From contig QZKS01000012.1 in assembly GCA_003599865.1 (NCBI GenBank), forward strand, positions 69,875-120,246: DNA of 50,372 bases. The letters run 5' to 3'. The position numbers were made by a program, and so were the translations under genes. Origin of the DNA: Desulfobacteraceae bacterium (lineage in GTDB: Bacteria; Desulfobacterota; Desulfobacteria; Desulfobacterales; SURF-7). Below, piece after piece: positions 8,801 to 16,914 of the stretch. The number at the start of each line of letters is the position of its first letter. Within the stretch, counting starts at the first letter, position 1. The notes beneath the pieces are model-generated. The model was given only the letters and a program-made list of their open reading frames with translations, did not search any database and was not told the origin of the DNA.

Positions 8801-8827
8801 TTTCTGAAAATATGATATTTAAATTTA

Positions 8828-9376
8828 ATGACAAATTATCGCAGAGCACACCACCCGGGCGGAACATTCTTTTTCACTGTGGTAACTTACCGCCGGAGAA
8901 AAATACTTACGTTGCCGGAAAGCCGAACTTTTCTTCGTCAGGCCATTCGGCAGACGCAGGAGAAATATCCGTTTCGAATAGACGCCTGGGTATTGCTTGA
9001 GGATCACTTGCATTGTATCTGGACGTTACCGGAATCACAATTTGATTTTTCCACCAGGTGGCGTTTGATAAAACAACGCTTTTCAAAAGATGTGAAAACA
9101 TTATTCCATAAAAACGAGTGGATGAGTTCTTCAAAGAAAAAAAGGCGAGAATCCACCATATGGCAGAGGCGGTTTTGGGAACATCAGATAATGAATGAGG
9201 ATGATTATCGCAGACATATCGACTACATCCATTTTAACCCAGTGAAACACGGATTGGTGAACGAAGTAAGAACATGGCCATATTCAACATTTCACCGTTA
9301 TGTGAAGATGGGTATTTATCCTGAGGATTGGGGTGGAAGTGTGGGAGCCGGATCAGAAGTTTTTTATGGTGAGTGA
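8828..9376 (+). CDS. REP-associated tyrosine transposase (RAYT)
   Basis: A 182-residue protein of the Y1/HUH-type single-strand DNA transposases. It shows an N-terminal HHPGGTFFFTVVTYRRR strand, the HUH-type metal-binding HLHCIW motif near residue 61, and the catalytic Tyr in IDYIHFNPVKHG near residue 140. These enzymes bind and cut REP hairpins as single strands and are thought to spread REP sequences through a genome. Length and motifs are complete, so the enzyme may be active. No strong ribosome binding site precedes the ATG at 8828, in line with low expression. It is bracketed by two inverted REPs and sits in the middle of an integron attC site, so it is a passenger of the array and not a cassette gene. 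Confidence 0.92.
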   Translation: MTNYRRAHHPGGTFFFTVVTYRRRKILTLPESRTFLRQAIRQTQEKYPFRIDAWVLLEDHLHCIWTLPESQFDFSTRWRLIKQRFSKDVKTLFHKNEWMSSSKKKRRESTIWQRRFWEHQIMNEDDYRRHIDYIHFNPVKHGLVNEVRTWPYSTFHRYVKMGIYPEDWGGSVGAGSEVFYGE

Positions 9377-9384
9377 ACAAGGAA

Positions 9385-9409
9385 GATGCGCTTAAAAGCG
9401 CATCCTACC
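9385..9409 (-). repeat. REP palindrome, right copy
   Basis: GATGCGC, a TTAAAA loop, then GCGCATC and CTACC. Read on the minus strand it begins GGTAG and matches the left copy (8776-8800). Inverted REP pairs around a RAYT gene are typical of this element class. Confidence 0.85.
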
Positions 9410-9471
9410 TGACTCAAGGCAGATGGCCCGATACAAAAAAGTTGGAACAATTTTTCACCCTTGGGAAAGGA

Positions 9472-9505
9472 CACATACCATTGCCATCTAAATTATCGGT
9501 ATGTG
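9472..9505. promoter_or_regulatory. Inverted repeat upstream of the XRE gene
   Basis: CACATACC (9472-9479) and GGTATGTG (9498-9505) form a perfect 8-bp inverted repeat with an 18-base spacer, 47 bases before the chosen XRE start. XRE regulators often bind their own promoters at such palindromes, so this may be an autoregulatory operator. Only the repeat itself is seen. Confidence 0.4.
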
Positions 9506-9551
9506 GCATGTTGGACTTTCCGGAAAGGGGAAATCAAAATTGAGGTGTATT

Positions 9552-9908
9552 ATGTTGGCTCTCGTGAAAAAGCCCCGTATTGAAATCTCTCTTCAAGGTG
9601 AGAATGTTGTAGAACTTATTGAATGGATTAGTAAAAAATATGAAGTAAACATTCTTACATCTGACCTGGATGAGAGTATTTCTATTGAAGAGACTGATTT
9701 TTGGCAAGAAATGCAATCAAACAGGATAGGCAACCTTCTTTCTGCGGCCCGACTCAAGGCGAATTTATCACAATCCCAGCTGGCTGAAAAACTTGGAATT
9801 CGTCAGAATATGGTAAGTGACTATGAAAGGGGCAAGCGTCGGCTTACGCCTGACATGGCAAGACGGATTGCAAAGACTCTTAAAATCAAAGTTGAAAGAA
9901 TTTTTTAA
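9552..9908 (+). CDS. XRE-type helix-turn-helix regulator (cassette 7)
   Basis: 118 residues from the ATG at 9552, which follows GAGGTG at 9542-9547. An earlier in-frame ATG at 9501 lies inside the palindrome and lacks a binding site, so it is not preferred. The N-terminal half is a beta/alpha segment of unknown type with an acidic ILTSDLDESISIEETD stretch. The C-terminal half (about residues 57-113) is a classic Cro/C1 HTH: LKANLSQSQLAEKLGIRQNM, then VSDYERGKR. No toxin gene is visible beside it. It may be a lone antitoxin-like or cassette-borne regulator. It lies between attC6 and attC7, though its own boundary boxes do not match as the others do. Confidence 0.8.
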   Translation: MLALVKKPRIEISLQGENVVELIEWISKKYEVNILTSDLDESISIEETDFWQEMQSNRIGNLLSAARLKANLSQSQLAEKLGIRQNMVSDYERGKRRLTPDMARRIAKTLKIKVERIF

Positions 9909-10000
9909 TGCGAATCGGGTAGCCGACGTCCGGGCATACACGATACACCACGAGCGGTTGACGGACCCGGTTCCCTCGCTGCAAAGCCCCAACGTTCGCA
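9909..10000 (+). other. Possible attC7 at the right end of the array
   Basis: TGCGAAT (9909-9915) and GTTCGCA (9994-10000) are inverted partners 92 bases apart, with a GTCCG/CGGAC pair inside. The left arm shares AATCGGGTAGCC with attC6. The inner arms pair poorly. R'' does not match the GTTGGAA boundary at 9441, so the assignment is tentative. Confidence 0.42.
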
Positions 10001-10062
10001 AGCAAAATAAATCTTAACTTACGGTCTGTATTACGCACCATATGCGGATGATGGGGGCTTTT

Positions 10063-10971
10063 TTAACCGGATGAAAATAGCCGGGCATATTTTCCGTCCT
10101 GTCTTTCCACCAGCCCTGCCCTGATCATTTCCTGCAGGTTTTTTTCCACCATATGGCGTTCAAAAAAGCCATAGATGATCTCAAGGCCTGAAGGGTATTT
10201 CCCGTAAATCGGTTTCAGCGCACAGATTTCGTCCAAGCTTCGCGGCACATCCAGAGCAGATGACACCCGGTCCTGATTGCGGTCAAACTTGGCGTCAAAG
10301 CTTTGCAGTTCTTCGGTAATATCCTCATAAACAGGCAGCCGGTGGGAGCCGGCAATAGCCCGGGGTTGCATGCTGATGATTTTTTTTATCGAGGCCCGAA
10401 ACAGCGGGATGTCGGCCTCGGGATTGCCGTAAAAAGGACCAAACGTGGTCAGGTCAATATCAAATGACAGTAAAAGACCGCTGTCCGGTTCCAGAAAACA
10501 GTAATGATCATCCAGATGGCCGGGGCAATGGATCGTCCGGAATCGGATGCCGCCGAAATCCAGAAGCTCGTTATCACCAAAGGTCTTTGTATGATGGTAA
10601 TCACGGAGCCCGAGCCCTTCCCGGACGAAATTTTTCCAATGATCCATGACAACCGGGTCCGGACCCACGAGCCGTTTGGCCAGACGCTCAACAGCACCGG
10701 TTTCTGCGGCGCGCTCCTCCGGGACCCACAACTCCTTTTCCGCAAACAGATGGTTTCCGGAAACATGGTCCGGATGACAATGGGAGTTGATCACCAGATC
10801 CACCCCGCATGTCTCCATGACAGACCGGCAGACCTTTTCTCCGCACCCGGTATCGATCAGGGCATGGGTATCGCTTCCCATGACCAGAAATGAAAACGCC
10901 ATGGGGAATTTACCCCCGGTGGGGGATGGAACCAGATAAAGTCTTTCCGTAATTGGAAGCAAGCCATCCAT
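10063..10971 (-). CDS. Metallo-beta-lactamase-fold hydrolase
   Basis: A 302-residue cytosolic MBL-fold protein. It carries the HCHPDH metal motif near residue 82, preceded by ALIDTGCG. A second ligand cluster is TIHCPGHLDDHYCFL near residue 160, then SFDIDLTTFGPFYGN near 183 and GSHRLPVYEDI near 226. This is the general layout of glyoxalase II-like hydrolases with a C-terminal winged-helix-like tail (residues about 235-300) containing EICALKPIYGKYPSG. The substrate cannot be named; the family covers thioesters, lactones and others. It is transcribed leftward, toward the cassette array. There is no strong Shine-Dalgarno within the usual spacing. It is alone, with about 120 bases separating it from the minor-pilin operon. 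Confidence 0.85.
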   Translation of the reverse strand: MDGLLPITERLYLVPSPTGGKFPMAFSFLVMGSDTHALIDTGCGEKVCRSVMETCGVDLVINSHCHPDHVSGNHLFAEKELWVPEERAAETGAVERLAKRLVGPDPVVMDHWKNFVREGLGLRDYHHTKTFGDNELLDFGGIRFRTIHCPGHLDDHYCFLEPDSGLLLSFDIDLTTFGPFYGNPEADIPLFRASIKKIISMQPRAIAGSHRLPVYEDITEELQSFDAKFDRNQDRVSSALDVPRSLDEICALKPIYGKYPSGLEIIYGFFERHMVEKNLQEMIRAGLVERQDGKYARLFSSG

Positions 10972-11093
10972 TATCAGCAGGTATCCTTCTGTCTATACAT
11001 TTGTTTTACGGAGTTCCATATCAGCCATTGCAGGATAATGCAAATACCGATCATCCTATTTTTTTCGGCGTATCCTCCCCTATCAACGAACAA

Positions 11094-11414
11094 TCAGTTT
11101 GCAGATGATTCCCTTTGAATCAGCTTGATGCGGATGATCATCTTTTTATCCTCTACCCTTTTATAATAAATCTCAACAAGATCGGACTGGGAAATATTGT
11201 GTTCGGCAATTTGACTGTTTCCCTTTTTTTCAAAAAAATACGCGCTCTCTCCGATCTGAATAGATCCATCATGATGATTCACATAATCGACAATCCCCCG
11301 GTCAATATGGATATCTTCGGCTGCGACAAAGGCGCACGCTGGATTATGAAGCAAGGTAATACTTGCCATAACCATGGTAAACATAATGGTAACCATCCTG
11401 AAATTTCGTTTCAT
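11094..11414 (-). CDS. Small exported protein at the end of the minor-pilin operon
   Basis: A 106-residue protein with an N-terminal signal peptide (basic start, hydrophobic core, probable cleavage near CAFVAAED at residue 28-31). The short mature domain has IVDYVNHHDGSIQIGE and YFFEKKG strands and a basic C-terminal KKMIIRIKLIQR strand, suggesting a small beta-rich periplasmic protein. It starts 12 bases after the pilY1 stop and has a good AGGGAG binding site, so it is very likely co-transcribed. No family is recognised. Its position suggests a periplasmic partner of the minor-pilin/PilY1 complex; that is inference from context only. Confidence 0.7.
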   Translation of the reverse strand: MKRNFRMVTIMFTMVMASITLLHNPACAFVAAEDIHIDRGIVDYVNHHDGSIQIGESAYFFEKKGNSQIAEHNISQSDLVEIYYKRVEDKKMIIRIKLIQRESSAN

Positions 11415-11426
11415 AGCATTTCTCCC

Positions 11427-14400
11427 TTATTCCAATATTTCCTTCCAATACAGCGGTATCATACCCAGGGGCAGGTCTATATCCACCGGTGTAGCAATCT
11501 TTCCGCCGACAGATACGAACAATGAAGCCTCCCCCTCCCTTACAATGATTGATACCCCTGAAGGAATATGCTTGCCGATGACAACGTAGCGGTCGCCTCT
11601 TGTGAATGCGGCTTCCTTCTCGCCGGTTGTGTTTCCTTCCGCATCCACAATATCCGTATCATTGCCTGTATAAAGATTATACGCGGCATTCCCGTCGCAA
11701 TAATCAACGGCCCATAAACGCGCAACACCGTCATACACACATGGGTCATTGTTGCTGGAGGGATTGATCGGCTGATAGGTTGGTACAAATACTTTTTTGG
11801 CAAAAAGCGTAACCGGTGACAAGGCTTTCTCCCCATAATGCTCTGCATTATCCCCTTCATTGATACAGCCGGAAAAATCAGAAAACCGTATAAAATAACC
11901 CTTGGTTTCATTGCGGAGAAATTCATCAATATTGGTTTTTGTCTGCGCATCCTCAGCCGCATTATTGCCCGCCATAATATCCGGTTCCAGTGCGCCGCAG
12001 GTAACATTCAACAGGTCCTTTTCCGAATAACAGTCATTTAAAAACCCGGTATCGGATGGGTCCGTACTGGTGGGGTTGGTATAACTGCTCTGTCCCAGCA
12101 CAACGGTACGGTAGGCATGGGCATCATAGAAGGCATACAGCCCGTTTCTCACATGCTCACCGCTTTCCGGCCCGATAAATGTGGGGTGTTCCCGATCACC
12201 GGTACCCATATACAGCACCGGCACATCCGTATAACAGTTTCCGGCATAGGAAACATCCGGCGTAAAAAAGGTTTTCCGGGGATTGTCGACATTATCCTGG
12301 TTATCCGTAACAAAGGAAATGGTTCCCCGCGGATCGGGATCACCTGCCGACCAGGTTAAGAACTGGCTGCGAAGCGCATAAGCCGAAGCCTGATCGGTTC
12401 TGGGATTGGCTTTAAAAATCAGATACAGGTAAAATTTATATTGACCGGCAGCCGCATCCAGAGCATAGGTCATCTTCCAGACTTGGCCGTAAAGATCGAC
12501 AATATACATCGTCTTCATATACCCGTTGGAATCCGTAATGATGACCGGATCAGCGGCAAAGCAGTACTTCATCTGAGCCAACAGTTCCGTGGGATTGGTG
12601 CTTGCCCAGGCATCACCGGGATAGGCAAACTGCGTCTGCCCGGCAGGCATGGCAACATCCGTATGAAAATAGGTGCTGCTGATGGGCGTTCCCAGATCCA
12701 GATCAAAAATATAAATCGCTCTGCCCATGCTGCTTTTATGCGAAGGTGTTAATTCATAGGACGCTTCCGGAGTGGCCTTGTCTTCATTCGCATCATAGCC
12801 GCCGGGAATAATCAGAATATTCTTAACCACATCCGTTGTTTTCCCTTCCGCATCCGTAACGGTTCCGGTCTTGATACGGGCATGCCCGGGCTGAGCGAAT
12901 GTGAGTGCCAGCTCTCCCATGCCGGCGGTCAGATTGCTGACTGCTCCCAGAACGGTCCAGTTTGCCGGATTGGTGCTGGTAACATTCATGGCATAATACT
13001 CGCGGCCTCCTCTCCTTAGTCCAAAAAATAGGATTTTCTTTCCATTCTTGTCTTCCATCAGCATGGGTGATCCATCCACAGTATAGACCTTGAGGTTATT
13101 GAGTGCAGGATCATACTCTTTCATTTTTGACAACACCCCGGTAGGTACAAAAGCAAATATTTCACGGCCGTTGGTATCGTCAAACACATGCAGCATGCCG
13201 TCATTGGCGCCCACGGCAATATACCGATGGGTTAAGACGCCGCTTGAATCAAAATAATCCAGCAGTTTGGGAGAAGAATGAATGATCGGGCCCAGAGGCC
13301 AGGAATTTTTGATGACCGGCGATCCTTCCACAGCAAGACCGCCTGCGGCCAGAGCAGTAGCGGCCGTATGAGCGTCATAGGTATACCCATACAGGAAATT
13401 GATAATCTTATACCGGTCCGCATCGGTTAACACCTGAAGCTCGGTATTGGTAATGGTGTCTGTGGCCACTCTTTTCAGGGTAACGTCCGCGGCACTGGTA
13501 CATGTAAAAATATTGCGAAACGGTATACCGCCGACAAGTGTGGATTCAACGGCAGAAGCCTCCAGAAGCCCGATGGATGCCGGTACGGAATTATACAGAA
13601 TCTGTCCTGCACCTCCCATCTCGACCTCACCGCCGTCATTCCGGGTTGACCAGAAAGAAGAGGTCTCCTGAAGCATGTTACCATCACAATCGGTTGCAGG
13701 CAGGCCGGATTTGTCGACGACAAACCAGTCTTCCTCCCGTCCGCAATTTGTGACAACGCCGTAACCCAATCCATATTTTTTTAAATTTCCACTCCACTGG
13801 AGATCTTCATTGGGCTTGAACAGGGCCATATACAATTTATCACCGGATTGAACCCGGTTGGCTTCGTCAACAGACACAACCGGTGCCGTGTAAGATGAAT
13901 ATTCCGCAATCATGAGCCCAAGGGAGTAAAACGCATTGACCAGTTGCGATTTGGAAAACGCGGTAAGATAGATGCCGCCGCCCACATCCGATGCATGTTC
14001 AAGCAGTTTCATGTCGTTGCTGAACCCGATATTGTGAACAAGGATATTGTCCGGCGAATTTTTCCGATCGGCCTCGGCAACATCGGAATAATCCACATAG
14101 CTGTGAGTATACATATAATGAGCCACATCGTCATAGTAGTCCGGATTGGGCGATGCATACTGAAAGGGATCCTGTGTGTAATTGTGGGGAGGGTCGTCAT
14201 GCCAGGCGGGGTCCGCAAAATTGATCCCTGGGATTCTGATCCAGTCATCATCCGCATCCGGATAGCCATCGGTCAGGGTAATCACAAAATTTTTATTGCA
14301 GGACCGATGGATCTGATTGACCTTGCTGTGAAATTCATTGAAAACATCCTGCATGGCCTCACCCAGATGGGAATCCCCCGAGGCGACCGCGCTGTCAAGA

Positions 14401-15821
14401 GCATTGATAATGCTCTGTTTCTGCTGATCATCGTTGAAGCTTGGATTGAGAGGTGGTGCGGCCTTGGATTTTCCTCCCTGCCTTGTAAACATCATCACAC
14501 CCCAGTTTACCTTTCCACGGGTGGTCTCCACCACATCGATCATGGCCGCAGAGGCGACTTCCAGTCTGGAGAAAAAATTATAATCGGTTTTGGATTGATA
14601 TTGATAGGCATTGATCTTCCATCCGCTGCTCACTGACGCAGCATCATCATCCGTCACAAAACGGAGGACAAGTCTTCCACCGTCCACCCAGTTTGACCAG
14701 CCGTCAGCGGGAATGCTGGTGATGTCGAATTTGTAATCCCCGCTTTGGTCATAGACCTCGATCTTATCACCGCTGCCAAGAGAAAAATCGGAAAAATGGA
14801 ACCGGATTTTATCGGCCTCTCCATTATAGATGACATAATTCGTTGCGCCATCCTGCATGGAATCATAATTGGAATAATAATCAGCGGGGAAATTCGGTGA
14901 AGTCATGGAAAAATCGACGACCGGAGTGTAATTTGCGGCCGGAAATGTGCAAACCTCCCATGCCCGCTGCCAGTCATTGTTTTTCACCTCAACCTCCAGG
15001 TTGTACACCATCTGCATGTTGATCCAGTTGCCGGTAATGAGGAAGTAATCCTTCTCCTTTCCATCATAGGTGCCGGCTGCTGCAGGATCATCCGTATAGG
15101 AAGAGGACGCGGAAGTGACACTCAGATTCCTGTCTCCGCTCCCTTTATAAAAATACCCGCTGAATGTGTATCCCGGTGCCCGGATCAGGCCGGCAAAGCC
15201 TTTATCGACTCGCGATCCGTCTGGATTTTCCTGCCGGTCATGGAGCTTCCGGTCCTGATTGTTCGGCAGGCGCCGGCCGTCAATGGTGATCATGGTTTCT
15301 CCGGTGGTTGCATCCACTTCCGTACTGACACGGCCTGCATAACCGGTTTCTCCCGGGTTCTTTCCGGTTTCATCCTCCAGTTCTCCGGCAGCGGTGATAT
15401 ATGTTTTCATATCCACCATGGAGGAAATCCACCACACATAATCCGGATCCGCCGCATCCCCGGTAATACCGTTTGCAAAACCGATATTGCCGTAAACCAT
15501 ATAAATTTTCGTTCTGTTCATGGCCCTGGTATAGGGATAAAAATAGGCGGAGGTTCCATATCCGCCGGCGATGGCATCCCTGGAATTGATCCATTTGGTG
15601 CGATCCGTGCTGATATACCGGTAAAAAGCATGATAATCCACATCATTGTCATACACCCCGTATCCCATGCTGTCGGACGTATCGAGGAGTATGATGACAT
15701 TGTGTTTTACTTTTGGTTTATAGATATCGGTATCATCCGCCCAGGTCGATGGGCACCATGCTCCGACAATAAAGATGAACACAATCGAAAACACTATATG
15801 ACACTTCTCTTTGGTCTTCAT
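11427..15821 (-). CDS. pilY1: PilY1-type type IV pilus tip adhesin
   Basis: 1,464 residues from the ATG at 15821, chosen because GGGAGGA lies just before it and a signal peptide (MKTKEKCHIVFSIVF...) follows at once. The N-terminal vWA domain has the MIDAS motif DTSDS about 30 residues into the mature chain; the middle has ITLTDGYPDADDD. The C-terminal PilY1 beta-propeller is marked by RYIAVGANDGMLHVFDDTNG, FVPTGVLSK, TVDGSPML and DLYGQVWKM. PilY1 caps type IVa pili with minor pilins, promotes pilus extension and acts as a surface or calcium-sensing adhesin. It is the longest gene in the operon after fimT/U-, pilW-, pilV- and pilX-like genes, matching the standard order. The protein is secreted, and probably exposed at the pilus tip. 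Confidence 0.93.
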   Translation of the reverse strand: MKTKEKCHIVFSIVFIFIVGAWCPSTWADDTDIYKPKVKHNVIILLDTSDSMGYGVYDNDVDYHAFYRYISTDRTKWINSRDAIAGGYGTSAYFYPYTRAMNRTKIYMVYGNIGFANGITGDAADPDYVWWISSMVDMKTYITAAGELEDETGKNPGETGYAGRVSTEVDATTGETMITIDGRRLPNNQDRKLHDRQENPDGSRVDKGFAGLIRAPGYTFSGYFYKGSGDRNLSVTSASSSYTDDPAAAGTYDGKEKDYFLITGNWINMQMVYNLEVEVKNNDWQRAWEVCTFPAANYTPVVDFSMTSPNFPADYYSNYDSMQDGATNYVIYNGEADKIRFHFSDFSLGSGDKIEVYDQSGDYKFDITSIPADGWSNWVDGGRLVLRFVTDDDAASVSSGWKINAYQYQSKTDYNFFSRLEVASAAMIDVVETTRGKVNWGVMMFTRQGGKSKAAPPLNPSFNDDQQKQSIINALDSAVASGDSHLGEAMQDVFNEFHSKVNQIHRSCNKNFVITLTDGYPDADDDWIRIPGINFADPAWHDDPPHNYTQDPFQYASPNPDYYDDVAHYMYTHSYVDYSDVAEADRKNSPDNILVHNIGFSNDMKLLEHASDVGGGIYLTAFSKSQLVNAFYSLGLMIAEYSSYTAPVVSVDEANRVQSGDKLYMALFKPNEDLQWSGNLKKYGLGYGVVTNCGREEDWFVVDKSGLPATDCDGNMLQETSSFWSTRNDGGEVEMGGAGQILYNSVPASIGLLEASAVESTLVGGIPFRNIFTCTSAADVTLKRVATDTITNTELQVLTDADRYKIINFLYGYTYDAHTAATALAAGGLAVEGSPVIKNSWPLGPIIHSSPKLLDYFDSSGVLTHRYIAVGANDGMLHVFDDTNGREIFAFVPTGVLSKMKEYDPALNNLKVYTVDGSPMLMEDKNGKKILFFGLRRGGREYYAMNVTSTNPANWTVLGAVSNLTAGMGELALTFAQPGHARIKTGTVTDAEGKTTDVVKNILIIPGGYDANEDKATPEASYELTPSHKSSMGRAIYIFDLDLGTPISSTYFHTDVAMPAGQTQFAYPGDAWASTNPTELLAQMKYCFAADPVIITDSNGYMKTMYIVDLYGQVWKMTYALDAAAGQYKFYLYLIFKANPRTDQASAYALRSQFLTWSAGDPDPRGTISFVTDNQDNVDNPRKTFFTPDVSYAGNCYTDVPVLYMGTGDREHPTFIGPESGEHVRNGLYAFYDAHAYRTVVLGQSSYTNPTSTDPSDTGFLNDCYSEKDLLNVTCGALEPDIMAGNNAAEDAQTKTNIDEFLRNETKGYFIRFSDFSGCINEGDNAEHYGEKALSPVTLFAKKVFVPTYQPINPSSNNDPCVYDGVARLWAVDYCDGNAAYNLYTGNDTDIVDAEGNTTGEKEAAFTRGDRYVVIGKHIPSGVSIIVREGEASLFVSVGGKIATPVDIDLPLGMIPLYWKEILE

Positions 15822-15874
15822 ACTGCTTTCCTCCCTGTTCAATGAATAAAACGGAACCAAAATCCCCATGATGG

Positions 15875-16453
15875 TCATGAAGATGCTTTTGGTCCGATCT
15901 TGCGATGACCGGTATCAATAATGGTAGTCGTTCCCGATACATTGCCCGCTCCATCCGACACCTGTTTGCGGGAAACAATGGAATAAACATAAGATGACGA
16001 TCCTTTTTCACCGAAACCTTTGGGCAGTTCCCCCTGTCCCCTGTAATACACACGGTATGCATACTCGCCGGGTTCTGTTGCGTTGTTTATCGGCCAGGCC
16101 GCATCCGTGTAATTGGTCAATATCGCCTCCCACTCTTCATCCGTTACACCAAGGCCTGCCTGAGACAGCGGAGCTGCTCCCTCGGTCACCGCAGATAAAA
16201 TCATTGGCGTGTCGATATCCAGAACAACAAAGCCGCCGGTTCCCTGATCCACGCTTCTAGCAACCGTATAGATACCGCTTTCCGTGAAATAAAAATCCTG
16301 CCTGTCAAGGATGACGTTCCGGACAGTCATCATCTCTGTTGTGCTGGTAGTCCTTGCGGCAATCCCAACCACGGTCAGCAGCGCGACAATCAGCAGTACA
16401 ATGACGATAGCCGACCCTCTTTCATCGTCCGTTATTTTCAAAAAATTTCTCAT
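15875..16453 (-). CDS. pilX: PilX-like minor pilin
   Basis: A 192-residue protein with a PilX_N-type N-terminus: DERGSAIVIVLLIVALLTVV near residue 9, a prepilin peptidase-like Gly|Ser site and one long hydrophobic helix. As in other PilX proteins, the Glu at +5 found in standard pilins is absent. The remainder is a soluble head with YFTESGIYTVARS after the helix. It lies between pilV and pilY1 with short gaps. Minor pilins of this set prime pilus assembly at the inner membrane and sit below PilY1 at the tip. The alternative, a general GspK-like pseudopilin, is less likely given the operon. Confidence 0.88.
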   Translation of the reverse strand: MRNFLKITDDERGSAIVIVLLIVALLTVVGIAARTTSTTEMMTVRNVILDRQDFYFTESGIYTVARSVDQGTGGFVVLDIDTPMILSAVTEGAAPLSQAGLGVTDEEWEAILTNYTDAAWPINNATEPGEYAYRVYYRGQGELPKGFGEKGSSSYVYSIVSRKQVSDGAGNVSGTTTIIDTGHRKIGPKASS

Positions 16454-16498
16454 ACCGTGACATCTCCCTTGAAAACATTCCGTATCCTGAACAACCGG

Positions 16499-16900
16499 TT
16501 AAATCGTCTCATCCCGTATGGTAAAATTCATGGCAATCGATCTTGTCTGCGTTCCCTCCCTCCAGGAGACTATCAGGGCCACGTCCTTGGTATTCATCAC
16601 CGGTGCGGCAACCGTCCAGGAAACATTGTAACGGGTATTCAGGGTAATGGGTCCGGTTGTATTCACATCGGCATAGTGGGAAGTCATCAGGGTTTCCACC
16701 TGCTCCTGGGCTATGGCAACCGCCTCAACGGTTCTTCCCGCCTTTGCATTGCTGTTGATAGTCCCGATCTGGAGCGATGAAATGGCAAGAATTCCGACAG
16801 CGAAAATACTCAGGGATATCATGATTTCAATCAGGCTGAACCCTTTTTCATTTTCTGCCTGATTGACATTGAGCCGATTACACGATTTCCATATGGGCAT
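16499..16900 (-). CDS. pilV: PilV-like minor pilin
   Basis: 133 residues from the ATG at 16900, which has GGGAGG seven bases upstream; upstream in-frame ATGs overlap the pilW stop or the binding site itself. A short basic leader precedes the prepilin cleavage motif KGFSLIEIMISLSIFAVGIL (Gly|Phe with Glu at +5), then a hydrophobic helix and a small beta-rich head ending in MNFTIRDE. This is the type IV pilus modification protein PilV class. It follows pilW directly and the two are probably translationally coupled. It is exported to the inner membrane and assembled into the pilus tip complex. Confidence 0.9.
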   Translation of the reverse strand: MPIWKSCNRLNVNQAENEKGFSLIEIMISLSIFAVGILAISSLQIGTINSNAKAGRTVEAVAIAQEQVETLMTSHYADVNTTGPITLNTRYNVSWTVAAPVMNTKDVALIVSWREGTQTRSIAMNFTIRDETI

Positions 16901-16914
16901 ATGATCCATCCTCC

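Larger units (their letters stand above)
8776..9409 (+). mobile_element. REP-flanked RAYT transposase element
   Basis: A transposase of the REP-associated tyrosine (RAYT/TnpA-REP) family is bracketed by two inverted REP palindromes, at 8776-8800 and 9385-9409. Each carries a GTAG tetranucleotide (CTAC on the far side) next to a GATGCGC/GCGCATC hairpin, the typical RAYT substrate. The unit lies inside attC6. Confidence 0.85.
8759..9447 (+). other. attC6, split by a REP/RAYT element
   Basis: The left half is R'' GCTTAAT (8759-8765) plus CGGGTAGCCT (to 8775). The right half (9410-9447) has AGGC, then CCCGAT, an A-rich spacer, and R' GTTGGAA (9441-9447). Joined without 8776-9409, the site is 55 bases long, a normal attC size. 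ATCGGG pairs with CCCGAT and GCCT with AGGC. R'' is complementary to the boundary at 8272 and has AAT in place of the usual AAC. Confidence 0.65.
4266..10000 (+). mobile_element. Integrase-less integron cassette array (CALIN)
   Basis: Short single-gene units, all on the plus strand, are separated by folded attC-type sites. The diagnostic is internal pairing. The boundary GTTCTGT (4266) is closed by ACAGAAC (4601), GTTCGGC (4662) by GCCGAAC (5230), GTTATAC (5284) by GTATAAC (5769), GTTATGG (5820) by CCATAAC (6293), and GTTCGCC (6351) by GGCGAAC (8148). GTTAAGC (8272) is closed by GCTTAAT (8759), which carries one change. This is expected when each circular cassette carries its own R'/R'' pair. 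No intI gene is in the window, hence CALIN rather than complete integron. Several cassette genes are much more AT-rich than the flanking chromosome. Confidence 0.88.

Noticed and set aside
9994-10000. GTTCGCA as start of an eighth cassette containing the MBL gene
   Set aside because: The next gene is on the opposite strand, has host-like composition and no closing box follows.
10018-10062. Possible terminator CCAT...ATGG with T run at the array's right edge
   Set aside because: The stem is only four bases and the hairpin is not convincing on either strand.
13944-14636. 230-codon plus-strand frame inside pilY1
   Set aside because: Antisense shadow in a gene with clear vWA and propeller motifs; no binding site.
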